Shown here in pieces: positions 12,101 through 19,421 of a stretch of 64,000 nt of DNA. The DNA comes from Ectocarpus siliculosus (lineage: Eukaryota; Sar; Phaeophyceae; Ectocarpales; Ectocarpaceae), in assembly GCA_000310025.1 (NCBI GenBank), contig FN649727.1, forward strand, positions 742,821-806,820. Direction: 5' to 3'. A program made the position numbers and the translations under genes. The notes beneath the pieces are model-generated. The model had not been told where the DNA came from and ran no database searches. It worked only from the letters and a program-made list of their open reading frames with translations. Numbering within the stretch: position 1 is the stretch's first letter; each line of letters starts with the position of its first letter.

Positions 12101-13941
12101 GGAGAGTCATGTGCATAGTAGAAAACCATGTAAACGATTTTGCCACAGCAATGTGTGTTCCCAAACTATTCTGTAGAGAAGATCATTTCGTAGTTCTTCT
12201 GTAGACAAACTTTGCCGGTTTCGTGTGCCGTAGGGGATGACCACCGGCCCATCAGTCTTTTGGACTGTCCCAGTAGCCTTTCGATCGTTCTGTGCATCGT
12301 CAGGCGTTGACATGATGGCACGGTGCTTGGATTTGGCGTGTTTAGTTCTGCAGTTGACATCTCAGGGCCTTCTAGCATAGGCGACGAACAGAAGCATGAT
12401 TTTTTGCCTCGTCTTGCCTCGCTCTTGCGCTTCTACTCCCGCACGATAGTAGCATGATTCTCTCTGCACGGGTTAAGCAGAGCTACGTCACTATAGCACG
12501 GGTAGAACGGGCCTAACAGCGGAAAGGCATGCGACATGTATCCTATCGCACCCGTTCACAACGTGCTTTTCTGAGGGAAGAAGTGTTGCCTAGCCTAGTC
12601 CACAGTACCACTCCGTTCTGCCCGGATCATGGTGTCTTAACACTGTGGTTGAAATCAAACACAGGTGGTGTTGTTCGTTGTGAAAAGCGAAATTGTGTAG
12701 TTGGTCGAGTAATTTTGCTATGCCACTCCTTGTACCTTTCCCTGCCTCGTGAGCGTCACAGGGTAACTCGAAGGATGAGGACAAGTTGATTCAAAAGATC
12801 GACGACGTGGCCATAGCTATCAAGGGCGGGCTCAACGAGGTGAAAGTTGAGATGAAGGGAGGGTTTGGCGATGCCAAGGCCGCGGTTGACGAGCTCAAGG
12901 GAGGGTTTGGCGAGGTACAGGGCGAGATGAAGAGAGGGTTTGACGACACCAAAGCTGATTTCGACGACGTGAAGAACGAGTTGGTCGTGGTGAAGAGAAC
13001 ACTGGAAAAGGTGGCAGAGAGCACCCAGGAAAGCCTCATGCGCCTGAAGAACTTGCTGGACCCGAAGTACCTCTACCCTCGCCTCGTGGTCGTAAAGGAG
13101 GTTGGATCTGTTGGCACCTCGTCGAACGCTCATGGTGTCAAGAGATGGCTGAGCAAGATTCGTGGCGTGGGGAAGAAAGACATGACGCTGCACTTCTTGT
13201 GCCCGGTCGACATGACTACGGTGCCGTGCGGCTATGGTGGCGAAGGCAATCGGTTTCAGGAGACGCGTGGCTGGGTGAAGAAAATATCGCCGGTACTTCA
13301 GGTAGAACAAGGGTTTTGACACTTAGAGTAATTACGCTGTTTGGGGTTCTACGCTGGTGAGTCACCTCAACCTTTTAGCTGAAGTCGCACTTCGAAAGAC
13401 GACTTTCCCGAGTGCAAAACATGACTCCATTTATGACTTTGAATATCGGGGCTGGATTGCTGAGGTGTGCCTTGAAACATTAGCATTGATGAACTGTGGT
13501 GAATTTCTTTCGTCAACCTTGTACTTGATGTGTGTGCTCTGTTCCCAGGTGGCGGTCGTGACCGCAAAGGTGGCGCTGAAGACAACGACAGGACTGGACA
13601 TGGATATGTCGGATTTCCTGAAGGACGTGAAAGGTGGGCTGGTCGAGGAATTGGTCGACCGTACTCTGAACGAGGACGCGCTACTTCGCGTCATATCGGG
13701 CGAGGAGGATATCGGCGCGGACATGCAACAGGATACAAGGGCCTCGTTTGAAGCGGTGAAGAAATTCATGGACAAGGAGGAACTCAGCAGGCGTAAGACG
13801 GCCAGCGGTGATGATGGGTACATTGACTTCCGGGACGAAATGACGCGCGTAACCGACGGTAGGGGGGGCATGGAATGGGTCCGGAACAAAAACATTCAAA
13901 CGTGGTTGAACTTGCATTCTATTGCTGCACCGACGAGCTAG
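120..13941 (+). CDS. ROCO gene 1: LRR-Roc-COR GTPase, 5' partial, one frameshift
   Basis: Multi-exon gene encoding a ROCO-family protein: leucine-rich repeats, then a Ras-like Roc GTPase domain, then a COR dimerisation domain and a C-terminal tail. Exons assigned: 120-191, 1511-1582, 2301-2372, 4961-5201, 5896-6016, 6959-7536, 8685-8891, 9237-10001, 10579-10702, 12003-12073, 12762-13301, 13549-13941. I checked the phase at each junction and all agree. GTPase motifs seen: P-loop GQEGAGKTS across the 5201/5896 junction, G3 DCAGQ, and G4-like TKCD. No transmembrane segment is seen in the part present, so a cytosolic protein is likely. In this family LRRs are thought to sense ligands and Roc-COR to switch or dimerise. 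More LRR exons are expected upstream of the window. A 1-nt loss in the COR exon near 9830 breaks the frame, so this is either a recent pseudogene or a sequencing error. Family assignment is firm; exact exon ends are by eye. Confidence 0.85.
1511..1582 (+). CDS. Gene 1 LRR exon 2 (type B)
   Basis: A 72-bp phase 1/1 exon with one LRR: GVIPSELGLLGALKSLRL followed by ARNSLTG. The acceptor is tgcatgcag and the donor gtgagt. Both the acceptor context and the LTG ending match the 'type B' LRR exons at 56863 and 58774 of gene 2. The older type A/type B alternation is therefore shared by the two genes. Confidence 0.83.
2301..2372 (+). CDS. Gene 1 LRR exon 3 (type A)
   Basis: A 72-bp phase 1/1 exon with one LRR: GAIPRELGGLGALEKLDF, then GCNKLSG. 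The acceptor is ctctttgcag and the donor gtaagaaa. It corresponds to the type A exons of gene 2 at 55819, 57705 and 59614. The variable beta-strand positions (EKLDFGC) differ from all of those copies. Confidence 0.84.
2725..2757 (+). pseudogene. Truncated LRR exon remnant
   Basis: After an acceptor-like ttttcgcag the sequence reads G-YIPTKAGLRQ in the LRR-exon frame (an IP..-.G-L pattern), then loses the LRR pattern and has no donor at the usual 72-bp distance. It looks like the 5' half of a decayed LRR exon. The 2.2 kb from here to 4961 holds no other LRR exon or gene that I can see. Confidence 0.5.
3835..3863 (+). repeat. 29-bp dispersed repeat, copy 1
   Basis: A 29-bp stretch beginning tatatctcgaatgggtag is repeated exactly at 48133-48161, 44 kb away. 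Only short patches of similarity surround the two copies, which suggests old copies of one dispersed element. It lies inside the long gene 1 intron between the LRR and P-loop exons. Confidence 0.6.
4961..5201 (+). CDS. Gene 1 exon: LRR cap, linker and P-loop of Roc
   Basis: Phase 1 in, phase 2 out. It starts with a half LRR (GPMPSQLCRLL), then the LRR C-terminal cap (KLENNPW..PPE), a linker of about 30 residues, and a beta strand leading into the P-loop (VKVVLVGQEGAGKT). It is the counterpart of 62554-62788 in gene 2, with the same NPW and PPE motifs and the same split codon just after GKT. The donor is gtcagt. An intron interrupting the P-loop immediately after GKT is shared by both genes and confirms homology. 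Confidence 0.85.
5896..6016 (+). CDS. Gene 1 exon: Roc switch I to G3
   Basis: Phase 2 in, phase 0 out. The first base completes the Ser codon of GKTS. The exon reads MKANEATPTGEWKEES and ends at the G3 motif VYDCAGQ, followed by donor gtaaca. The acceptor AG at 5895 was chosen over the one at 5893 because the latter gives an immediate stop. The segment lacks the residues that follow the P-loop in gene 2 (LVNSIVEGRG), so this Roc domain is slightly shortened or an exon has been missed. Confidence 0.75.
6959..7536 (+). CDS. Gene 1 exon: Roc G4/G5 region and Roc-COR linker
   Basis: Phase 0 in, phase 2 out, 578 bp. It continues the Roc fold after G3 (VAYTGLLQMFLTPRAVCVLV) and includes the base-specificity motif as ATKCDL (normally N/TKxD). 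A linker follows, ending in LPRSWDIALTVLEALEHG. This is the typical helix (PxSW) that leads into COR in this family. An internal small intron around the GGNAG segment cannot be excluded because the downstream residues are less well patterned. Confidence 0.75.
8685..8891 (+). CDS. Gene 1 exon: start of COR domain
   Basis: Phase 2 in, phase 2 out. The acceptor ttttttgcccag and donor gtacaa keep frame with both neighbours. It encodes an acidic helical segment followed by YQGITVEDLSIKWQKTVDG and ERRGVTVTIAKNALEGALSI, which fits the helical start of COR. No stop codon occurs in the spliced frame. Confidence 0.7.
9237..10001 (+). pseudogene. Gene 1 COR exon with a 1-nt frameshift; GC donor
   Basis: Main COR exon. 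Frame 1 reads from FDGSLIRHEKFIFLDIIWLA to VVLEYSS, up to about 9828. The coding signal then resumes one base out of frame at 9831 as NELAAQIFGDISTPAPWVAL and continues to LLANK at 10001. One base appears to be missing near 9829-9831. If real, it adds a foreign tail that stops at 9912. The exon ends at aacaag followed by gcaagt, a GC donor (GC-AG intron 10002-10578), chosen because it gives phase 0, as the next exon requires. COR mediates dimerisation of ROCO GTPases. Confidence 0.72.
10579..10702 (+). CDS. Gene 1 exon: COR C-terminal part with CPKC
   Basis: Phase 0 in, phase 1 out. The acceptor is actcgtcag and the donor gtaagc. It encodes a short segment with a CPKC pair and the stretch GLGAAAIDLVRMVDIRLDR. 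The reading frame matches the GC-donor exon before it and the short exon at 12003 after it. Confidence 0.68.
12003..12073 (+). CDS. Gene 1 short linker exon
   Basis: 71 bp, phase 1 in, phase 0 out. The acceptor is cgctcaacag and the donor gtgaga. It encodes HVIFHKVKARFDVVEGQCSF and joins in frame to the exon at 12762. It was identified by phase and by its coding-like sequence; no domain is named. Confidence 0.55.
12762..13301 (+). CDS. Gene 1 exon: amphipathic repeats of the C-terminal tail
   Basis: Phase 0 at both ends, 180 codons. Residues about 10-70 contain short heptad- or undecad-like repeats (KGGF.E/DVK.., e.g. MKGGFGDAKAAVDELKGGF), a charged amphipathic helix or coiled-coil pattern. 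A globular segment follows (LLDPKYLYPRLVVV, LHFLCPVDMTTVPCGY). The donor after SPVLQ is gtagaa. This tail could mediate oligomerisation or membrane or partner binding; that is inference only. Confidence 0.75.
13549..13941 (+). CDS. Gene 1 terminal exon
   Basis: Phase 0, 130 codons plus a stop. The acceptor is tctgttcccag. It is an acidic helical segment (MDMSDFLKDVKGGLVEELVD) ending in WLNLHSIAAPTS and TAG at 13939-13941. Its last ~80 bp and the 3' flank are duplicated directly downstream. Confidence 0.75.
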   Translation: MAVVTAKVALKTTTGLDMDMSDFLKDVKGGLVEELVDRTLNEDALLRVISGEEDIGADMQQDTRASFEAVKKFMDKEELSRRKTASGDDGYIDFRDEMTRVTDGRGGMEWVRNKNIQTWLNLHSIAAPTS

Positions 13942-14285
13942 ATGCCGGGCTTTTAGGGGTGCGCAGCGTATCGTATGTACATGAAACTACCCTTGCCGTA
14001 GACGTAGCTGTTTCGTTCTGCAGACTCTTGTTGGAAGACAGGGTGCAGACAAGCACGCCGCCCGAAACAGCACGTGTTTGGACGTGCAACCGACAAGAGG
14101 GGGGGGGTGGTGTTGGGTTCGTAACAAAGGTGTTCAGTAAGGGGTTGGACTTGCATTCGGTTGCTGCACCGACGAGTTAGATGCCGGGCTTTTAGGGGTG
14201 TGTGCAGCGTATGAGCATGAAACCACCTTTGTTGTAGACATGACCTTTCTGATTTGCAGATTTTCTGCGGTAGACGTGGGGTACA
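13862..14285 (+). repeat. Tandem duplication of the gene 1 terminal exon end
   Basis: Two imperfect direct copies with a period of about 239 bp. The stop at 13939 aligns with one at 14178. Copy 2 repeats the last residues (LDLHSVAAPTS) and the 3' flank beginning atgccgggcttttaggggtg. Copy 2 is out of any gene context, so it is a partial exon duplicate or a potential alternative last exon. Confidence 0.75.
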
Positions 14286-14607
14286 GAAAAGCTTTTGGAA
14301 ATCTGCAAGACGAACATTGCGCATGTGTTCCCGGCCGTACAACGGTGATCACGGAGAACATATGTTGTTTTTGTTTCTCTTGTGTTGTGTGGTTTGGTGG
14401 TACCGCCCTCTCGCGATCACCTGACCATCACGTATCCGCCCTAACTCGGCGGAGGGGGTGCGGTTGCCCACTCGCTGAGGGAGTCCGCTGCGGTTGTCGG
14501 AACTCGTATCACGTACACCCTTTCCTACAGCGAGTTGCACACGCCCTTTCACTCCCATTACTGGGAGCCGCGCGCACCGCAATCAGAGCAACAAGCCCCG
14601 AGGCAGC

Positions 14608-14650
14608 AGTTGTTGTTATTGTTGTTGTTGTTGTTGCTGTCTTCACATTA
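14608..14650 (+). repeat. (TTG)n tract with conserved flank, copy 1
   Basis: A gcag-(ttg)n-tcttcaca-tta block. The same block recurs at 16053-16084 with the same flank on both sides of the microsatellite. The shared flank means a duplicated or dispersed repeat, not two chance microsatellites. Confidence 0.6.
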
Positions 14651-15091
14651 ATAAACTCGTGCAAGGTGCTAATCCCAAAAATCTAGCAAAGACTCGGTCC
14701 GTGGTCACAAAAATGCTAGAGCCATCAGAAGATCTAAAGAACACGCACACTATTAGCAAGAAAATGGTACACAAGCTCGGGGCTGCAACTGCTATCTAAA
14801 GTGCTGTCAGAATGCGTCCGTGGACATACAATGAAGAAGAACAACCAACCAAGATCATCATTGCAATTGACGATCACCCGAATTTATCCAGATAATCTGT
14901 GTTAGACATAGCAGTGCAAACATCGACCCTGACTAGGAATCGTTCCATATTGAAGGGGTCTTTGGGGGTCTTCCACGATGCAGGTACACAATTAAGGAAC
15001 TCGGGGTATCCGCGCCATCTCTGCCGCGTCTCTCTACAAAATCAGTGACGTCATCACACACACCCAACACCTATACAATTCAGGAAGAAAA

Positions 15092-16042
15092 CAGTGATGT
15101 ACGTTCCCCTTTACCGGTAATAAACAGGTTGTAGGCGGGTTGGTAAAGTCAATTTTTTGCGGTAAACCTCGCCGCCCCTCCTCCATCCCACTTGCGGGGC
15201 CCCCTCAGCCCTGGTCTTGCCAAAGGCGCAGCTGCTGCAGCTCTCCACACAGTTCCCTCCCGAGCTGTAGCAGGCCACCTACACTCGGACACACGTACAC
15301 TGAAAGAACACCATTGGCTTCTTGGAGCGCGCTTTCGTGGACACCCGTGGTGGAGGAAGCTGCTGATGGTCTCGTTGACGGATTCTCTGGCTCGCAGATA
15401 GATACTTCTTTCTCTTTTCTATCCAGTAATTCTTCGGGGAGAAGGTGAGAAGAGGCCATGTACGGGAACGTGATAAAATTTGAAGAAAATTCAGTCTTCA
15501 TCTTGAATTTTGATTTTTCCTTTTCTTCTATCTTGATAGATTGATAGTGCTGTCAAGATGTGGAATAATCGTAGACGAGGGGTGAGCCGCACCAGCAGCC
15601 CTCCATGCATCCTGCTCATCACCCGCCCACACACCAACTAACATACTATACATGTCTAACACACAACAACGCCCTGTTGCCATACATATTTGAAAGGCAA
15701 AAAGCTGTACTGTAGCATCACGTCAACACCGAGATATTTTCAGTATACTACTTGCTGTTTACTTAGGCCACCTTGTTCTCTATATCGAATACACGAAGGT
15801 GCCAGAACGCCAACAATGTGGGGTCACAGCGTCAAAGCATCAAAGTTACAGTGTTTTGGGGTGATGGTGTACCAGCGCTCCGAGTAGCACACAGCACCAT
15901 GAACAAAACAACCTGGAAACCCCGGTGACAGTCGATTTTTGCCCCCGATTTTGGCGGAAATTACCGGTCGGTAAAGCCGATTGCTGGTTTCGGTGAATTA
16001 CCGGTCGGTAAAGGGGTCTGACCCGGGTAATGTACATCACTG
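15092..16042. mobile_element. hAT-like non-autonomous DNA transposon, 951 bp
   Basis: The left end CAGTGATGTAC at 15092 is matched by the reverse complement GTACATCACTG ending at 16042. The inverted similarity continues inward (cctttaccg/ggtaat blocks on the left, cggtaaaggg on the right, where a second accggtcggtaaag copy also occurs). The 8 bp before the left end (gaagaaaa) match the 8 bp after the right end (gaaaaaaa) at 7 of 8 positions. CAGTG-type termini with 8-bp target duplications are typical of the hAT superfamily. No transposase ORF is present inside, so the element would need a transposase in trans. Confidence 0.75.
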
Positions 16043-16052
16043 GAAAAAAACG

Positions 16053-16084
16053 CAGTTGTTGTTGTTGTTGTTGTCTTCACGTTA
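16053..16084 (+). repeat. (TTG)n tract with conserved flank, copy 2
   Basis: Second copy of the block at 14608-14650, ending tcttcacgtta. It lies about 10 bp outside the right end of the hAT-like element. Confidence 0.6.
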
Positions 16085-16584
16085 AAAACCGTTCCGATCT
16101 CTCCCTACCAAGTACCTTTGTATGTCCGTACTGATCCAACACTCGACGCGGTCGATTCCCGTGGTCACAGGTGAACTTACCCTACAAAGGTACACTCAAA
16201 CAAACTGGCCCCTAGGGGTCCGCAAGTCAATAGAAATCAACGACAGATACTCTGGAGTCCTCCACTCCCTCTGCGCGCTATGCGAGGTATTAAGTGAGAT
16301 TAGGAGTCACGGGCCGGAGAGAAAGAGGTACACCCCCTTGGTTCAATCTTGGTACTTCACATAGGGTGAAAATTGCTGACGTATTGAATCAGCATAGGTA
16401 GTACAGTGTTCAGCCTCCTATCTCATCCCATTCTATCTCACCGCCGGCTGAAGTTAGAACCCCGTCATGTTTCCTTGTTTATTTATCTCACATTTTCGCA
16501 TTTTTGCTTTTCTCTCGCAATTCCCTCCGTTCCCTTTGCTTCCCGTCTTTTACAACAGATGTCCATCCTTCTTGACGCTATGTA
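16085..16584. other. No gene recognised
   Basis: About 500 bp with no convincing coding signal, no repeat that I can link to the rest of the window, and only short spurious ORFs. Confidence 0.5.
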
Positions 16585-17100
16585 GCGAGGCAGGCAACGC
16601 TACTCCGTCGATGGATTGGTTGAAATGACCGCCACGAACGACAGCTCCCGCTGCGAGGCAGGCGGCGCTTCTCTGCCGATAGATTGGTTGAAATGGTCCA
16701 CGAACTACAGCTGCTGTAGCGGGGCAGGCTACGCTACTCCGGTGATGGACTGGTCGAAATAGAACCCGCAGACGAGATGCTGGAGGGCGGCCGGCTACAC
16801 GACTCTGGTGATGGACTGGTTGAACTCCTCCCCGAACGACAGCTGCTGCAGCGAGGCAGGTCACGCTACCCCGATGATGGACTGGTTGAAATGGCCCACG
16901 AACGACAGCTGCTGCAGCGAGGCAGGCCACGCTACTCCGTCGATGGATTGGTTGAAATGGTCCACGAACTACAGTGGCTGTAGCGAGGCAGACTACGCTA
17001 CTCCGTCGATGGACTGGTCGAAATAGAACCCGCAGACGAGATGCTGCAGGGCGGCCGGCTGCACGACTCTGGTGATGGACTGGTGGAAAGCTCTGGCCCA
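16585..17100 (+). repeat. 66-bp tandem repeat, about eight units
   Basis: Imperfect tandem units of about 66 bp starting cgaggcagg..acgctactcc and ending cagctgctgcag. Since 66 is a multiple of three, one frame repeats a 22-residue peptide (SCCSEAGHATPMMDWLKW). Units 3 and 7 share a divergent ending with a stop (gaaatagaacccgcagacgag), as if a two- to four-unit block had been duplicated. The array leads in frame into MDWWKALAQWEEAILEE at 17081, so it may once have coded for a repeat region of the gene that follows. Confidence 0.75.
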
Positions 17101-18928
17101 GTGGGAAGAGGCCATCCTCGAAGAAGGGAGCTACATCGACGGCATCGCAATCTTGGTGCTGGGGGAAGTGCTCGGGGATTTCAGATGTGAGGGTCGTCCA
17201 CGAGGTCCCCGGCGTCGGTCTGGAGAACTATTTTGACCGGAATGATCCGGTGGAGGCGACCGGCCACGCCACGGTTCTGTGGTCTGGAGGAAAACACTTC
17301 GAAGCCATGGTCCCCATTGCCCCCGATGTTGGCACAAAGGAATCCGCGGGAAACGACCTGGGCTCGGCCATGGAGTTCTGCAGGGAGGCTCTCGGCCGTT
17401 ACAGCAAGGACCCAGTGGACGAAGGTGCGCTGGCGGATGCCATGATCTCGTTCATCCGTCGTCACCCTCGCCGTACCGGAGCCGAAAAGAGGGCCCTCAA
17501 AACTCGCAGCTTTCGCAGGTGGACCCGCGGACGCAGGTCGTTCACGCGCGGTCGTGTCTCTCGCTTTCGCGACATATGTCGTGAGCTACGACGCATCAGG
17601 GGAGGCGGGGATTGTGACGAATTGGGGGTTGGGTCGGAAGCACACGACCGGTCAACGGAAACGACGGATGTCATGGAGATGTCGGAGGCTCCGGTGGCTC
17701 CGGTGGCTCCGGTGACTACGGTGGATGCGGAGACTCCGGTGGGCTGGGACGTCGTGAATGTGTCGGAGGATTCGGAGGCTTCGGATGCTTCGAATGCTTC
17801 GGATGCTTCGGATGCTTCGGATGCTACGGTGGCTCCGGTGGCCGTGGAGGAGACGGCGGCTTGGGTGGCTGCGGGGGAGACGGAGGCGTCTGCATCGAAG
17901 CCTGTGGGTCAGGTGAGTCGTATATGTTAGCCGTTTCGAACTCCTTATGCGTCGGCGTCGGTCAGTGTTTTGTCGCATGATTAAGACAAGATATTTGGGT
18001 ATTGGCAACAGTAATTAAACCCACCCCATTCATCCCTCCCCCCTCGCACGAATCTCCCCCGAACTAAACAGTGTGGCGATGTCCGATGTGAAAAGGAAGC
18101 TGAATATGGTGTCTTGGGAGGCAGAGCAGAGTATTGTGGAGCGCATTACATCCTTGGCATGGTAGCCGTGACCCTGTCAAAGTCGAGGAGGAGGAAGCCG
18201 CCTTCCAAAATTCGCGACTCCGCCGTGGAAGAGGACAGTGAAGAAGCGGTGTCTCGTGAGCGCTATCGGTGGAGAACGAGAACGCGCCAAAGGCAAAGGG
18301 CAAGGGGAAGCAAACAGCGAGGAAAAGTGTTCCGGGGAGCACGTCGTCCCTCGGTGCTGAGAAGGTGAGAGATTTCGCAAATGATGTGGTTCGGAAAGTT
18401 TGCGCCAAACCCCACATGTCTTGCCTGATGGTGCGGAGACCGTGCATGTGCCTTCCTAACCTATCACACATCACTTTCGTTTGGACCATATAGGAGGGGA
18501 AAGCTGCCAACGTGGATGACAGTGGGTGTGCCGATGCTATCTCCACGGCCTCCACGGCGAGTGCCACGTCTTCCGCCGATTCCCGAGACGGGGACAAAGG
18601 TGAGGCGGGGATCAGGACGAAGCGGGCGCGCCCGCAAACTCTCCCGACTTGCGCTCCACCAGCCGGCGAGGGGAAAGAGGGTGAGACGAAGAGGCCTTAT
18701 GCAAAGAGGACAGGAAATGGGCACAACGACATCGGGGACATACTGTGTGAGCCATGGGACGAAGAATCGCGCGAGTTTATGGAGAACAGCAGGGCGACAC
18801 AAAAACTCTTCGAAAAGCCCCCCCCACTCAACTCTGCAACCGGCCACCAACACTACAACCTCCCACCCAAACCCACCCGTCTCGTGTTACGAATGCCGCG
18901 AATGTCTCGCAGAGAGTCTGGCCTATAG
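17081..18928 (+). pseudogene. Candidate multi-exon gene, possibly OTU-like, probably transposon-derived
   Basis: A coding-like segment (WWKALAQWEEAILEEG, GIAILVLGEVLG) shifts frame near 17183 into the long ORF 17187-17912 (VVHEVPGVGLENYF, then WSGGKHFEAMVP). The GGKHFEAM block resembles the catalytic-His end of OTU-type cysteine proteases, but I see no Cys-bearing N-terminal box, so this is tentative. The ORF continues with an Arg-rich stretch and then Ala/Pro/Val and Ser-Asp-Ala repeats (17683-17850). Later parts are probably spliced: donor at 17913 (gtgagt), an exon from 18072, an exon ending at 18364, and a last exon 18494-18928 with a basic stretch. I could not build a stop-free model across 18072-18364, which fits decay. 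Confidence 0.4.
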
Positions 18929-18983
18929 CTTGAATAGGATCCAACAGATGCGATGCTTCCGCCGGCTATAAAGCTAAACCGAC

Positions 18984-19350
18984 CTAGTCGTCTTCAGCGA
19001 ACCACCACTGCCACACAAACTTGTCATCCACACGATCATCACTTTCATCCTTCTCTACGAGTTCTTTGATCAGCTTCACAAAGCTTTTCTGCAAATTTCC
19101 TGGTTCCGTAGTATAACGACTCTGCTTGTACCAATCCGCTGGGTTGAACTCGTCCTTGTCGAATTTCTGTAGATACTGCGCCATGCCTTAATGGCCGTTG
19201 CGAAACCTAGGCGAATCCAAGTGTTTCAAGACGTCACCACTGCCCCTTGCTCTGGCGCGTGCGTGCGCGGTCTTGGTCGCATCCAGTAAGGCAAGCATTC
19301 CCTCGCGTGCTCCCTCCGGAAATACATGTTCCCATGGAAATGGTGCGGCG
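18984..19350 (-). pseudogene. Unassigned coding remnant downstream of the recombinase-like gene
   Basis: On the - strand one frame reads PWEHVFPEGAREGMLALLDA and then RGSGDVLKHLDSPRF, meets a TAA near 19190, and continues as MAQYLQKFDKDEFNPADWY to a stop at 18984. The composition is clearly coding-like on both sides of the stop. It is either two exons or a broken ORF of the same element. Product unknown. Confidence 0.4.
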
Positions 19351-19421
19351 ATGGGTCACGTAGGGTTCAAGAACGATCGGTGGATGGTTCGCGTTGTGAG
19401 TTGAATATAGAGTCTCGTGAT

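Noticed and set aside
12756-13322. 188-residue - strand ORF opposite the gene 1 tail exon
   Set aside because: It is the antisense shadow of the in-phase + strand exon with its short repeats.
17652-18008. Arg/Ser/His-rich - strand ORF
   Set aside because: Antisense of the Ser-Asp-Ala repeat in the + strand ORF; its repeated RSIRS pattern is a by-product.
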